Shown here piece by piece: positions 34,551-47,649 of a DNA stretch of 64,000 bases. The stretch lies in contig NC_039362.1 of NCBI RefSeq assembly GCF_003573695.1, positions 10,174,489 to 10,238,488 on the forward strand. The letters are read 5' to 3'. Position numbers and translations under genes: made by a program. Each line of letters starts with the position of its first letter. Within the stretch, counting starts at the first letter, position 1. Under the pieces are notes generated by a model. The model searched no databases and had not been told where the DNA came from. It worked only from the letters and a program-made list of their open reading frames with translations. The DNA is from Papaver somniferum. Its lineage: Eukaryota; Streptophyta; Magnoliopsida; Ranunculales; Papaveraceae.

Positions 34551-36093
34551 AAATACAACAACCATGTTTCTTCTTTAACGACTGAGATTCCTGGAAGTTC
34601 TCCTGGTACGTCATCTGGTAATGTCGCGGAATCTTCTCCTGGGAACGCTGCTAGTAAATCTGCTACTGCTTGACCTTTGATTGCTTTGGGGGAAACACAT
34701 ACTATGTCGAATTCCGACATCTGAAGCAGCCACTTTCCAGGTCTTCCTATCAGAGCGGGCTTTGAGAGTAAAAACTTTATGCGATCAGCTTTGGATACAA
34801 GCACAACTCTGTTGGATAGTAAATAATGACTGAATCTTTGCATTTCATGAGCTAACGCCAGGCATACTCTTTCAGCTTTCGGGTATCTGATTTGAGCATC
34901 CTTCATGGTTCGGCTGAAATAGTAAATTGGATGCTCGATGCCTTCTTCGTCTTCTTGAGCCAGTAGTGCTCCAATAGAAACATCACTGGAGGATGTGTAT
35001 AATATCAACGGTCGACCCTGCACTGGAGACCTCATGACTGCAGGTGATAAAAGTATCTGTTGTATTTTCCGAAATGCTTCCTGCTGAACATCTGTCCACG
35101 TGAAACTCGCTCCCTTCTTCAGCATAGGGGTGAACAAAGCAATAAGTTGAGCCAATCCTGGTATGAAGCGTCTGATGTAATTCACCTTACTCATGAAGAT
35201 CTGCAGTTCCTTCACATTGCGTGGAGGAGGCATGGTGGAGATGGATTTCGCTTTTTCCGGATCGACTTTGATCCCTTCGGCAGTGACCAAGAATCCCAGA
35301 AACTTTCCAGAAGAAACTACAAAAGCGCATTTTAGAGGATTCATCTTCAACTTGTATTCTCTGCATCTTTCAGAGACTTGTCTCAGAACTTCTAGATGGG
35401 ATGTTCGAGCTTTCGATTTCACCACGACATCGTCAACATAATCTTCTACTTGCTTGTGCATCATATCATGAAATATTGCTGTCATGGCTCGTTGGTAGGT
35501 GGCGCCGGCATTCTTCAACCCAAAGGGCATCACAGTGTAATGAAAATTCCTAATGGGAGTGCGAAACGCGGTCTTGGCGGCATCATGTTCGAACATTTTG
35601 ATTTGGTTGTACCCGCTGGTCGCATGAACGAGCATATCAATGTTGGGTAAAGGAAAGTCATCCCTCGTGAAGCATTTATTTAGGTTTCTGAAATCTACAC
35701 AACATCTGATTTGGCCATTTTTCTTCTTAACTGGGACGACATTAGCCATCCAGGTTGGATGCTGAATAGGCTTGATAAATCCCGCTACCAGCAATTTTTG
35801 AATTTCGTCCTTGATTTTCTCCTCGACCTCATGCATGAACTGCGTGGATAGTTGTTTGACAGCCTGGAGTCGGGAATGATATGTAGACGGTGGGTGACCA
35901 GTTTTTCATCCAGGCCAGGCATTTCTTCATACTTCCAAGCAAATATATCCCGATACTCCTTAAGTGTCTCTACCATACCTGCACGTTCTTTCGGTGATAG
36001 CGCAGAACTGACCAAGATCGTACTTGGATCTTCCTCTGTGCCGATGTTAACCGTCTCAAGATCATCCGTGGTAGAATTCGTGCCATCTTGCAA
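34505..36093 (-). pseudogene. Reverse transcriptase and RNase H of the Tat-like element
   Basis: The upstream frame (36093-35785) has KEYRDIFAWKYEEMPGLDEK, then a frameshift near 35830. The main frame, 35836-34505 (443 codons), shows the substrate-contact block VKKKNGQIRCCVDFRNLNK (residues 37-55), SGYNQIK (74-80), FGLKNAGATYQRAM (105-118) and catalytic YVDD (133-136). It continues into thumb/connection and RNase H (SSSDVSIGALLAQ at 282-294, GQAVADLLA at 388-396). The segment that should sit just before SGYNQIK, and holds the first catalytic aspartate of the palm, is missing: LPNIDMLVHAT joins directly to it. The polymerase is therefore inactive despite a long open frame. Confidence 0.9.
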
Positions 36094-36500
36094 CTGTTAT
36101 GGAGCTTCCTGAACTTCATCCTAGGGTAGGTGTTCATCCTGACACGATTCACCAGTGCAGGGAGACTCTTGATCAATATCCCCTATTAACTGCTAATCTT
36201 TGCATCGCCGGTAAATGACCCTTCCTTATGCGTCATGAGTAGTCATAAAATTGGATCCTGAGATCGTAGTTTCATCTTTTCAGCGTTTGAGCGATGTAGC
36301 AGGCGATTCGACTGGTTCCGCTTCCGAAGATGGTGATGATGCGGATGCCTCAATATCTTTCCAACTTGGAAGTGGAGTAGTATATATTTTCTTAGGAGGT
36401 TCAGGGGCTCTCTAGGATTTGATGAATTCATCATCGTAAGACAGAGCATAAAGAGATGATGAAGCAGCTATGCGGACGATCTTGTTATTGAGTAAGGCCT

Positions 36501-37122
36501 TCATGCGTTGATGGTAGGTTGATGAACCACCTTGTTGTCATGGATCCAAGATCGCCTAAGTATCAGGTGGTAGTCAGGCTCTTGCTCGATCACGTGGGAT
36601 TTCACCTTTGATTGAATTGGTCCTACCCTCAAATCTATGTACGCATATCCATATGTGTGGCTTTGGCTTCCTTCAAATCCTTTCATTAGGATGGGATGGC
36701 GAATTATTTTACCTCATGGGAATCTGGCCATTCTAAGAGTCTTCATATTGACAATATTGATGGAAGCACCGGTGTCGACAAGAGCCCTTCTAAATTCGGT
36801 GCCTTTGATGAAGCCAGTTACATACAACGTGCAATTGTGCCCTTCGTTTGCGATACGATCTTCCTCTCCAAAAGTGATTTTGTTGATTGAATGTTCAGAT
36901 ATCAGGGATACTTCTTCAACTGCTGGGGTTGGTAAAGTTATTTGTACGTCAGATGATATCTGGTTGAGTGCGGAAAACGTGTCCGTACGCTGTTCCCTGG
37001 AACAGTGTAAAAGTTCACACAAATTTTCAATCAATTGTGCAACCTCTTGATCCACCGGCTTTTCATAAGTAGTGAAACTGTTGATTTGAGGGTCAGGCGT
37101 TGAACCAGTCCCCAGTGTTGGG
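36501..37122 (-). pseudogene. Aspartic protease region of the Tat-like element
   Basis: The catalytic triplet lies in RRALVDTGASINIVNMKTL. Downstream, after an in-frame TGA at about 36712, the frame gives GYAYIDLRVGPIQ and DYHLILRRSWIHDNKVV, the C-terminal half of retroviral-type proteases. A one-base deletion after NKVV shifts the frame. The region follows the short gag start almost directly, with a TAA at 37122-37124 between them, so most of gag has been lost. Confidence 0.8.
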
Positions 37123-37124
37123 AC

Positions 37125-37385
37125 TTACGAAGCAGAGACGCCGCCCAACTCAGATGTCATCTTAATGAGAAAATCGAGTATGTGATTTATCGTGTTCTTC
37201 ATCAGATCCATGTTCCTGGTGTGGACTTCCAGAATTTGAGATAGCTCTGCCAGAGTCGGGGTTCCTCTGCCTACCTTGTCGTCAGGTGTAACATGAGGAA
37301 TCCTGCCATTTGAAAGATTTTGGATTGGGTCTGGATCAGTTGAATCAGTCCTAAGACCAACCATCTTGTGAAAATGAAATTGCAA
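37125..37385 (-). pseudogene. Truncated gag N-terminus of the Tat-like element
   Basis: The first open frame after the primer site; it encodes KMVGLRTDSTDPDP and a helical NMDLMKNTINHILDFLIKM stretch. The same frame continues past a TAA into the protease region within 70 codons. The large gag capsid domain and zinc knuckle expected here are absent, implying an internal deletion in this copy or its parent. Confidence 0.55.
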
Positions 37386-37398
37386 CCGAGAGATTAAT

Positions 37399-37416
37399 CT
37401 CCCACTGTGGTCGCCA
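37399..37416 (-). other. Primer-binding site, tRNA-Arg type
   Basis: Minus strand TGGCGACCACAGTGGGAG, three bases (GAT) from the 5' LTR. It is the perfect complement of the last 18 bases of a plant tRNA-Arg ending in CCA. tRNA-Arg priming is characteristic of Ogre/Tat-type elements. Confidence 0.85.
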
Positions 37417-37419
37417 ATC

Positions 37420-39126
37420 TGTGAGTGGGGAAAAACGATTTGCTGGTTTTTACGGAATTGAAGAGTCGACCGTGTGGAGACTCCTTGAACCGAGCGAAAT
37501 GTTGAACCTCACACATATGCACTACAAGAAGGGAGTGTTTTAAGTTTGAGAGATCAATCTGTAAGACCCCGACCTAAACCAAGAACAATGGCCGTTCCAG
37601 AGTCAATTCGGTCACAAGAGAGGATGAGTAGATCTGTAGGAGGAAAGCTGAGAAATGCGTGAGATCAATGGTGATATGAAATTGTAGGTGTGTTGTGAAT
37701 TCAGCGTGAAAATTCTCTGAATGATTGAATTTTGCTCAATTGAGAGTAATTTATGTGAGTTGGTGTAGACGAAAGATTGTCTGTATGAACTTTGATGAGA
37801 AATTGCTCGTTTTGGTGAATGTTGTTCGATTGTTCGAAAACTTCTGTCTTTTCAATCAGTATTCAGGGACATTTTATCATGCCGGAGTTGAAAACACCAT
37901 GATCCCATGAAGTGTGACAGTTGCTGGAATCAGAGAATGGGAAATGGGGAAATCATGTTAAAACCAATTACTCATCGTGCGGAGACTTGGTTAAATTTCC
38001 ACCCACTACTTTGTTGACTCTTCCAAATGATTGCACGACTTGCTCACATTCTCATCGTGGGTGAACACACGTTTCGTAGACCGCCAGACCAAAACCCTAG
38101 TTAATATCCCCCCATGTGACACGATTGAAATCTCATGATTGTGGAGTCAGTTGATGACTTTATGGGACGATGAGTCCATGTAGCGCTGAGTTGAACATGA
38201 TTATCAAATGTTTCGACACTCATGAATTTAATGTGTTTGCTGAGACGAGGTATCATTATAACCTAAGACGATCAAAATTGTGTTGCTAAATTGTTGAATA
38301 TTCATAGTTGAACCAATATTCCTTGATTTGAGAAAATATTGCTAATTGAGTAAATATTGCCGGTTCGAGCGAATATTGCTAGTTTGAGAAAATATTGCTA
38401 GTTTGAACAAATATTGTTCTTTTAATGAATTGTTGGTAGCTAGACCAAATAAAATGTTAATTTAAGTTACTGACTGTTGAGTCGAGGAAAATAAATATGA
38501 ATATCAATCATGGAATCAACATAAAATTATCAGAGTGTTCGAATCTGCACAGAATCACGTTTCTGCAGAGCTCTGGATTCAAAACCCTAATTTTACCGAA
38601 ATGATGATTTATTGCAAATCAACACGGGACTGGCTACATGGGATGATGGGTTCACCATATAACGCCCAGATGCTCGAATGAGCAAAAAATACCAAAGTCT
38701 CTTGAGGACCAGTTGGTGAAAGAATGATTAAATGCTGGTTTAATCATTTACTGAAATAATGCTCGTGTAAGCAGCAAATCATAAAACCTGATGTAGAAAA
38801 TATGAGGGGCTGACCAAGAGGTCATGAGACCGGCTCTTGATGGTCATGGGACCAGTAGATGGTCGTTTGAGCGAACTTCCAATTGTTTGGAAAGAGTTCG
38901 AACCTAATATGAGCAACTGAGCAAATTAGGTTGAAATCATTAAAACATGCGGGACCAGATGTTTGCAAGCCTCAGGGTCACCCTTGGTCGGTCAAGGGGA
39001 TGTGCCCGTGTCACCTTAGTGTCCTTCCTTCAGTCCTGAGAATTTTGATATTTTCTGATGCACGTTTGAGCAACATTTGAAGAAAATATGCAAAATCCAT
39101 GGTTTTGCTGAAACCGACACAAATAC
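37420..39126 (-). repeat. 5' LTR of the Tat-like element, inner part
   Basis: Collinear with 25010-26727 of the left LTR, including the 19-bp array (38305-38425, six copies). The match breaks at AATAC, the duplicated target of the gag-only array, and resumes at 59996. Confidence 0.85.
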
Positions 39127-41518
39127 TGGTAGGCCCGGAGATATGTATAAAATTAAGCGCAATAAAAACGGGGGCCTACAGTAATACCGCAAGTGCACGG
39201 TCGTCGGTTGTAGCTCGTGCAAGTACGGGTCGATCCACAGAGATCGGGTGTGTTTTGTTGTGTTCTAGCTATTTGGGTTCCTAAATTGCTTTTGTTGGGC
39301 TTTGAAGCCTTTTGGCTTAAATTGGGCTTTGAGTACTAATGGGTTTTTAACAATAAAATGAACTGAGTTTGGGCTCAGTTGGTCTTTGAAGTGTAAATGG
39401 GCTTTGGCCTTAAACTTAGGCTTTTGATTAAGCCCACAGTTGACTGAATTGGGCTTTTAACCTTAACCTAAACTGGGCTTTGAGCCTTAATGAAATGGGC
39501 CTCAGTGAACTAAACCTTGGGATTTTGTTTTGGTCTTCTGATGAGCCCAAGTTGTGCTCTGGGCTTTTGGATTCAGTCAAAGATCTGGGCCTTTGGGCCT
39601 TTGAGGAACTGAACTTGGCTTGGCAGGAGAAGTGGAGTGGCAGCACCAGGTAGCAGGCCTAGGAGCACCAGCAGCAGCAAGAGAAAGGAAGGCAGCAGCA
39701 CAAGTGCTGCACAGCAGCTGCAGAACAATGCAGGGCAGTGGAAGGAAACAGCTGCAGGGCAAAAGCAACAGCAACAGCAGCTGCAGCAGCAGTGGAATAA
39801 GAGAAGCAACAGAGTTGCAGCAAGCCAAGGGAAGTAACAAGAACAGTAGGGGAATGCAGCAGTGCAAGAGATGAAGCAGACTAAAAACTAAACAGCAAAA
39901 GAAAGATGACAATACAAACCAAGGCCTAAGGCCAAGGGCAGGGATGTGGTGAAGCTAACAGAGCAAGGCTAAGGCAAAGCTAAGGCATTCAAATAGAATG
40001 GGAAGAAAACTAGCTTGCTATGAGCACTAGTTTCTCCCAACTACTCAATCAATACAATGCACCTAAGCATACAAAAGGAATGGCAAGAAAATCAGCTTGC
40101 TATGAGCACTGATTTCTTCCATTGCACAATCACATCAAAGCTTCAAAGGCTTCTAGCCTAGCCTTCCATTAAACTAACATTTCATTACTTAACAGTGAAC
40201 AACAACTAACAGTGAACTAGAGATGGCACTAACAAGACATTAACAATGATTCTAACACATAAACAAGAACAACACATGTTAACAGAACACATGTAACAGA
40301 AACACTAACAATGAACACATTAACAGAAATTAACAATGAACAAAACTGAAATTTGAGCTGAAACATGAACATAGTAAACAGAACTTAAAAGTTCTGGACA
40401 CTGGCTAGTCCAGCATACCCTCTCACACTCACCCACAGTCCCAATTTATACCCAATTACATCATTAGGGTTCTACCAAACAAAATTCCAAATTAACATTA
40501 GACTAGGGTTTGATTTCTTTACCTAATTTGATGTAGCAACATCAAATTGAACTCGACCCATTCTTCTATTTGTCCTCCTCTACCTCTCCATGCCTTCAAT
40601 TTCTCTCTAGCTTCACCTAATTCTCTACCATGTCTATCAATGCCTTTTCTCTATTTTCAAAACCCTAGACTAGGGGAAAACAGTGAAAAGAAGTGAGAGG
40701 CATGTTAGAGTGATAGGGGTTTCAATGTTGAGCAGGTGGGGAGTTGGTGGTAGCGGACATGGAGGTACGGCGGTGGTGGCAGTGGAAGGGGAAGGCTCTG
40801 CAAACAGGGAGGTGATGGAGGAGGTGATGGTGAGGGTCGAGTGTTTTGGGAAGAAGGGGGGTGTTTGGTTAGCTGGTATAGGGTTCGGTTGCTAGGGTGT
40901 TAGGCGGCTTCATCAAATTGGATGAACAGCGAGGATGAGCCGTGGGATGTGGAGCTGGTAGGTAGATCGGACGGTGATGCGGAGGCAAGCGAGGAGCGAC
41001 CGTCGGATGAATGGATACAACGAAACGGACGGTACTTGATGGAGTTAGGTACTGTAGTGTAAGGCGGAGATATCAAACTTCGATGCACAGCAAGGGAGCA
41101 ACCGTTGGATTCAACTACCATATAATCTGAAGGCTTGGAATTTCAGCGCTGTGGTGCTTGGCAGAGACTTCAGATTTTGATGCTCTATGAAGGAGCGACC
41201 ATCGGATGCTTCTGAGAACTGATCTGATGGCTGAGAACGGAGGCGTTTTTGTGTGTAGAAAATGAGGTTGTGCGCACCATTCTTCGCGGCTTCCTTGCGT
41301 GATTTCTCCCGGCTTTTCACTACTTTTCTGCTCTTTTTGCTCCGCAAGTCATCCAGACTTTATTTATTACCTAAAAATACAAAATTAATTAATAAAAATA
41401 TTTATTCTTGAAAACAATGAAAATACAGAATATGGGATAAAATGTAGACTTAATGCATAAAAGATGAGTTAAATGCCAACAAAAAGGGATAAATAAATAC
41501 AATATTTGGCACTCATCA
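39127..41518 (-). repeat. Gag-only element LTR 1 (2392 bp)
   Basis: TGGTAGG start and TCATCA end in plus reading. On the minus strand TATAAAT (40444-40450) is a likely promoter TATA box. A CAG-rich tract (39655-39800) gives spurious long open frames on both strands. This copy has about nine single-base differences not seen in LTRs 2-4 (for example near 39514, 40499, 41348 and 41453). Confidence 0.85.
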
Positions 41519-42139
41519 AATACCCCCAAACCTGAATTTTACTTGTCCTCAAGTAAAACAAAACTAAGGAAATCTTAACTATACCACTGTCGCTGGTCTC
41601 TCGAATGCATTTAGCGTATGCACTAAGCCTTTTAAACCACTAAGTGTCCCTAGTGGACGAGTTGAAGTCTCGTGAAGGTTTGCTTAGAACGTACCTACAA
41701 AGTTCTAGGTCAAAATATAAGCTCAGATTCCATCAAATGTGACATGTGCAAAACAGTTTAAGCTCACAGCAAAATGGAGATGTCAATCTAGCTATCAAAG
41801 GCACAATCCTAGCACTGATAACAAAAAAAGACATGTGATAAGAGTGTAAAGTGTATCTACACATGTGTAAAGAAAGATCTGAAGTTATGACTACTAATCA
41901 CCAAGAGATAGTTTCTCAGGCTAAGAACTGAGGTCGAAATCTAGCTAGCTGTCCGGACTTTACGAGAATTGTGAATGAGTTGGAGGTATTTCACAATTAC
42001 TCGTGTTGTACATCAATGGCATACACCCTTCCTTGCTTATTACAATGAAACAACAAAATGACTATTTACATGACTCTTATTTACATTGACTATTCTCTTT
42101 TTATTTTTGGAACAAGAGATGATGGAATTGATAAATACT

Positions 42140-42271
<132 letters not shown>

Positions 42272-42997
42272 AACAAGGAAACACTTTTGATACATATACA
42301 AAAGGAAACAAAAGATTACATGACACTTTGCAAGAGGTAGCCCTTTTTGATGCACCCAGTTAAATTCGATGGTTGTCTTTCTTAATGTAACCTCCACCTT
42401 CTATCCCAACCAACCAAAGAACAAGCTAGTCAAGTTTCGTTCAGTATTCTAAAGTGATTGGCAATCGTAACTTCCTATCCAACACCTTGAAGATCGAGGC
42501 CATACATGTATTGGTAGATCGTGCGCGTGCAAATTTCTTATCACTATGTGAATTGTGCTAGAATCAGGTGCCTAAATATCTAGACTAAGACTCCTAATAA
42601 AATACATATTTGCACAAGAGTCAACATTTCAAGGTAAATGAGCTCCATTTTTATGATTTTTCATTTTTTAATTTTTTTGGAATTTTTCAATTTTTTTCAA
42701 AAAGAAGGAGTTTTGTTTTCAATTATGGCAAATTATCATGGTATCTACTCTATACCCCCAAACCTAAACTAAACATTGTCCTCAATGTTTCAAAATATGG
42801 AAAGAATTAAATGCAACATATGGAAAGGGACATGCTGAGTAGAGTAAAAGGAGAGAGAATACCCGATTTCGGCGAAAGCAGAATTAAAACTCCGTTATTC
42901 AAGGAAAAAATCCAACATATTTCAGCCGAGATCATATTGGATTTAGCAAAATATACAAAAGGAACAAAAGGGTTTTTAAGAAATTTTATCTACTGGA

Positions 42998-44477
42998 TTA
43001 TTACAAAAAATTCACCATACACTAACAATCTAAAGAGTTGAGGATCAACCCAAAAGAAAAAGTGTAGAGACATAGAAAGTTTCAAAACACTAAAATTGGA
43101 CTTAAATGGGAGGGAGAGTGAAAAACCGAATGAATCACCCCTAAACCAAAATTTTTCAACAGGTTACTTTTAAGCACAAATCTACAATTTTAGGGGTTCA
43201 GGATTCAAAAGGTCTAACTCATAATGGATGTTTTCGGGATGGGCAAACATGCAATTTCCAACTGTGGCTCTTTAAAAGTGTTATATTTTGAAGCAAAATA
43301 GTCCAAGAGGACTTGGGAGGCACACAGTTCCAATCCTAGGTTGGGAATTTTCAGAAAAATCGGTTTGACAATATGGGTACAAACCAAATCTAGGTTGGGT
43401 GGAAGGTCATCAGATTGTGACTTAGGTAGAAGAATAAGCATATCATTATCAATCAAATCAAAATCTTCTAACTCATCTACACATGTCACATCATGCTCAC
43501 AATCATCAATCAAATTGGCAAGATCACAATCAGAATTATCAACATCATCAACAGATTTATTCTCGTGTATCGGCACATCAGGGGAAACATCACATGGAAT
43601 ACTAGAAGAAATATCATGCATTAAGGTCGGGGCAGAGAAGCCTAATGTATTTGAACCCAAAGGTTCCATAACATTTTCAGTATAGACATGTTCTTCTAAC
43701 ATAACATCATAATCATCATCATCATCATGATAGGGATTTTGCAATCTAGGATAATTTTCAATCCTAAGGTCGGAGCTATTACAAGAATAAAACTCTAATT
43801 CATGAGGGTGACTCATATCATGTGGTGTTGTTCCTGTTTCCCTAACGGATTCCCATTGATGGGTTTTCTCTGCAATCTCGGCTAAAAATTCCATGCATCA
43901 TCCACAGATTTATCAATAAACTCACCATTACACATAGATTCAACCATGGTTCGAGATTTAAAGTCTAGTCCCTCATAGAGGATGACGACAAGTCTCCACT
44001 TCTCAATTCCATGGTGCGGACATTCACTCAACAAATCATTAAAACGTTCAAAATAGTGAAAAACAGTTTCCTCATCCAATTGGACAAAACAATTGATATT
44101 TTGACGAATAGCGATGGTCCTATGATGTGGAAAAAATCTTTGGAAAAATTGATTAGTGAGTTGTTCCCAAGTGGTGATTGATTGTGGTCTCAAACCGTAA
44201 AACCATGTTTTGGCCCTTTCCTTTAAAGAAAATGTAAACAAACGCAATTTCAGAGAGTCTTCGGACATATGATCAGGTTGCATAGTCCGACAAATTTGTT
44301 CAAACTCTCTTACATGAGTATAGGGGTTCTCAGAATCGAACCCTCGAATATAGGAAGTATTTGTATCATGCTTGCATTTATTTTAAAAGGGTTATTGGTT
44401 TGAGGTAATACAATACATGATAATGGAATTTGTATTGATGGATACATGTATTCATGGAGAGCATGAGGTTGGCCCAT
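42998..44477 (-). pseudogene. gag copy 1 (frameshifted)
   Basis: Nearly identical to the intact copy at 55259-56746 but broken by single-base losses in homopolymers: near 44348 (GAATATA where the others have GAAATATA), near 43890 (five As instead of six) and several near 43165-43230. The gag domain (NPYTHVREFEQIC, LFTFSLKERAKTWFYGL) and acidic middle remain readable in pieces. The losses could be real or consensus-sequence errors. Confidence 0.75.
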
Positions 44478-44712
44478 TTTGAAATGACACAAAGCCCACT
44501 GTTTGGTTTTAATGGGTTTTTTTGAAAATTTGGTTTTTTTGGGAAAATTTTGGTTTTGATGGGATATAAAGAAAAAGAAAATTTGGTTTAAAATTGGGAA
44601 GAAAAAGAAATTTTTTTTCTTTTCTTTTTTTTTTAAATGGAAAAATAAAGTTAATTTTTTTTTTTTTTTTTTTTTGGAATTTTGGTTTTTGAAATGTAGC
44701 AAGTAAATTTGG

Positions 44713-44743
<31 letters not shown>

Positions 44744-45258
44744 GGTTTTGAAATGGGCACGCCCACTGTTTGTCCTCTAATGGAATGGAAGGAAGGCTGC
44801 GGCCCACAATCGGTTATCAGCTGGGTTTAAACCCAGAGTCCAAAATACAAGTCCAATGGAAGAATTTAAACAAGCCCACACAAATAAATACAAGCCCACA
44901 CATTAAACAAACAAGCCCACAAATAAATTATTACAAACCCAAAATAGAAAAATAAAAAGCCCAAAAAAATTGGGTTAATTATTACAAGCCCACAATTAAA
45001 GAATTGGAAGCCCACAGGTTGGGTTCTCTCAATGGAATGGGTTTAGGCTTACCTTTTTAGCACAGCCCAGCTGCTCTGATATTGTTGCAAAAACCCAGTT
45101 GGGTTTTGGTTCTTTTCCTTGGTGGCGTCCCAGCAGAGGAAAAACAGGTTCAGAACAGCAGGTCCAACAGCAAATGAAGTGAAGCAGATGCAGATGCAAA
45201 TGCTATGCAGTGAAATGCAAAAATAGCTAAGAAAAACCAGATAAAACACAGCACCAAT

Positions 45259-45273
45259 CCCCGGCAGGCGCCA
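45259..45273 (-). other. Primer-binding site of unit 1, two bases deleted
   Basis: At the interior 1/LTR 2 junction the site reads GGCAGGCGCC where the other units have GGCAGCGGCGCC. The spacer to the LTR is also one A shorter. It is a damaged copy of the tRNA-Asp complement. Confidence 0.7.
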
Positions 45274-45278
45274 AAACT

Positions 45279-47649
45279 TGGTAGGCCCGGAGATATGTAT
45301 AAAATTAAGCGCAATAAAAACGGGGGCCTACAGTAATACCGCAAGTGCACGGTCGGTTGTAGCTCGTGCAATTACGGGTCGATCCACAGAGATCGGGTGT
45401 GTTTTGTGTGTTCTAGCTATTTGGGTTCCTAAATTGCTTTTGTTGGGCTTTGAAGCCTTTTGGCTTAAATTGGGCTTTGAGTACTAATGGGTTTTTAACA
45501 ATAAAATGAACTAGTTTGGGCTCAGTTGGTCTTTGAAGTGTAAATGGGCTTTGGCCTTAACTTAGGCTTTTGATTAAGCCCACAGTTGACTGAATGGGCT
45601 TTTAACCTTAACCTAAACTGGGCTTTGAGCCTTAATGAAATGGGCCTCAGTGAACTAAACCTTGGGCTTTTGTTTTGGTCTTCTGATGAGCCCAAGTTGT
45701 GCTCTGGGCTTTTGGATTCAGTCAAGGATCTGGGCCTTTGGGCCTTTAGGAACTGAACTTGGCTTGGCAGGAGAAGTGGAGTGGCAGCACCAGGTAGCAG
45801 GCCTAGGAGCACCCAGCAGCAAGAGAAAGGAAGGCAGCAGCACAAGTGCTGCACAGCAGCTGCAGAACAATGCAGGGCAGTGGAAGGAAACAGCTGCAGG
45901 GCAAAAGCAACAGCAACAGCAGCTGCAGCAGCAGTGGAATAAGAGAAGCACAGAGTTGCAGCAAGCCAAGGGAAGTAACAAGAACAGTAGGGGAATGCAG
46001 CAGTGCAAGAGATGAAGCAGACTAAAAACTAAACAGCAAAAGAAAGATGACAATACAAACCAAGGCCTAAGGCCAAGGGCAGGGATGTGGTGAAGCTAAC
46101 AGAGCAAGGCTAAGGCAAAGCTAAGGCATTCAAATAGAATGGGAAGAAAACTAGCTTGCTATGAGCACTAGTTTCTCCCAACTACTCAATCAATACAATG
46201 CACCTAAGCATACAAAAGGAATGGCAAGAAAATCAGCTTGCTATGAGCACTGATTTCTTCCATTGCACAATCACATCAAAGCTTCAAAGGCTTCTAGCCT
46301 AGCCTTCCATTAAACTAACATTTCATTACTTAACAGTGAACAACAACTAACAGTGAACTAGAGATGGCACTAACAAGACATTAACAATGATTCTAACACA
46401 TAAACAAGAACAACACATGTTAACAGAACACATGTAACAGAAACACTAACAATGAACACATTAACAGAAATTAACAATGAACAAAACTGAAATTTGAGCT
46501 GAAACATGAACATAGTAAACAGAACTTAAAAGTTCTGGACACTGGCTAGTCCAGCATACCCTCTCACACTCACCCACAGTCCCAATTTATACCCAATTAC
46601 ATCATTAGGGTTCTACCAAACAAAATTCCAAATTAACAGTAGACTAGGGTTTGATTTCTTTACCTAATTTGATGTAGCAACATCAAATTGAACTCGACCA
46701 TTCTTCTATTTGTCCTCCTCTACCTCTCCATGCCTTCAATTTCTCTCTAGCTTCACCTAATTCTCTACCATGTCTATCAATGCTTTTTCTCTATTTTCAA
46801 ACCCTAGACTAGGGGAAAACAGTGAAAAGAAGTGAGGGCATGTTAGAGTGATAGGGGTTTCAATGTTGAGCAGGTGGGGAGTTGGTGGTAGCGGACATGG
46901 AGGTACGGCGGTGGTGGCAGTGGAAGGGGAAGGCTCTGCAAACAGGGAGGTGATGGAGGAGGTGATGGTGAGGGTCGAGTGTTTTGGGAAGAAGGGGGGT
47001 GTTGGTTAGCTGGTATAGGGTTCGGTTGCTAGGGTGTTAGGCGGCTTCATCAAATTGGATGAACAGCGAGGATGAGCCGTGGGATTGGAGCTGGTAGGTA
47101 GATCGGACGGTGATGCGGAGGCAAGCGAGGAGCGACCGTCGGATGAATGGATACAACGAACGGACGGTACTTGATGGAGTTAGGTACTGTAGTAAGGCGG
47201 AGATATCAAACTTCGATGCACAGCAAGGGAGCAACCGTTGGATTCAACTACCATATAATCTGAAGGCTTGGAATTTCAGCGCTGTGGTGCTTGAGAGACT
47301 TCAGATTTTGATGCTCTATGAAGGAGCGACCATCGGATGCTTCTGAGAACTGATCTGATGGCTGACGGAGGCGTTTTTGTGTGTAGAAAATGAGGTTGTG
47401 CGCACCATTCTTCGCGGCTTCCTTGCGTGATTTCTCCCGGCTTTTCACTACTTTTCTGCTCTATTCCGCTCCGCGCAATTCATCCAGACTTTATTTATTA
47501 CCTAAAAATGCAAAATTAATTAATAAAAATATTTATTCTTGAAAACAATGAAAAATACAGAATAGGGATAAAATGTAGAATTAATGCACAAAAGATGAGT
47601 TAAATGCCAACAAAAAGGGATAAATATATACAATATTTGGCACTCATCA
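45279..47649 (-). repeat. Gag-only element LTR 2 (2371 bp), many small deletions
   Basis: Agrees with LTR 3 in base substitutions but has more than a dozen 1-4 base losses, mostly removing one unit of a dinucleotide or homopolymer (for example GTCGTCGG to GTCGG near 45351, GAGAGG to GAGG near 46836, GTGTAAGG to GTAAGG near 47193). Confidence 0.85.

Noticed and set aside
39573..39912. Leucine/cysteine-rich and glutamine/serine-rich open frames on both strands, repeated at 45.7, 51.9 and 58.1 kb
   Set aside because: They come from the CAG-rich tract in the LTR, which stays open in several frames by composition. There are no domains and the frames are not conserved in register when indels occur.
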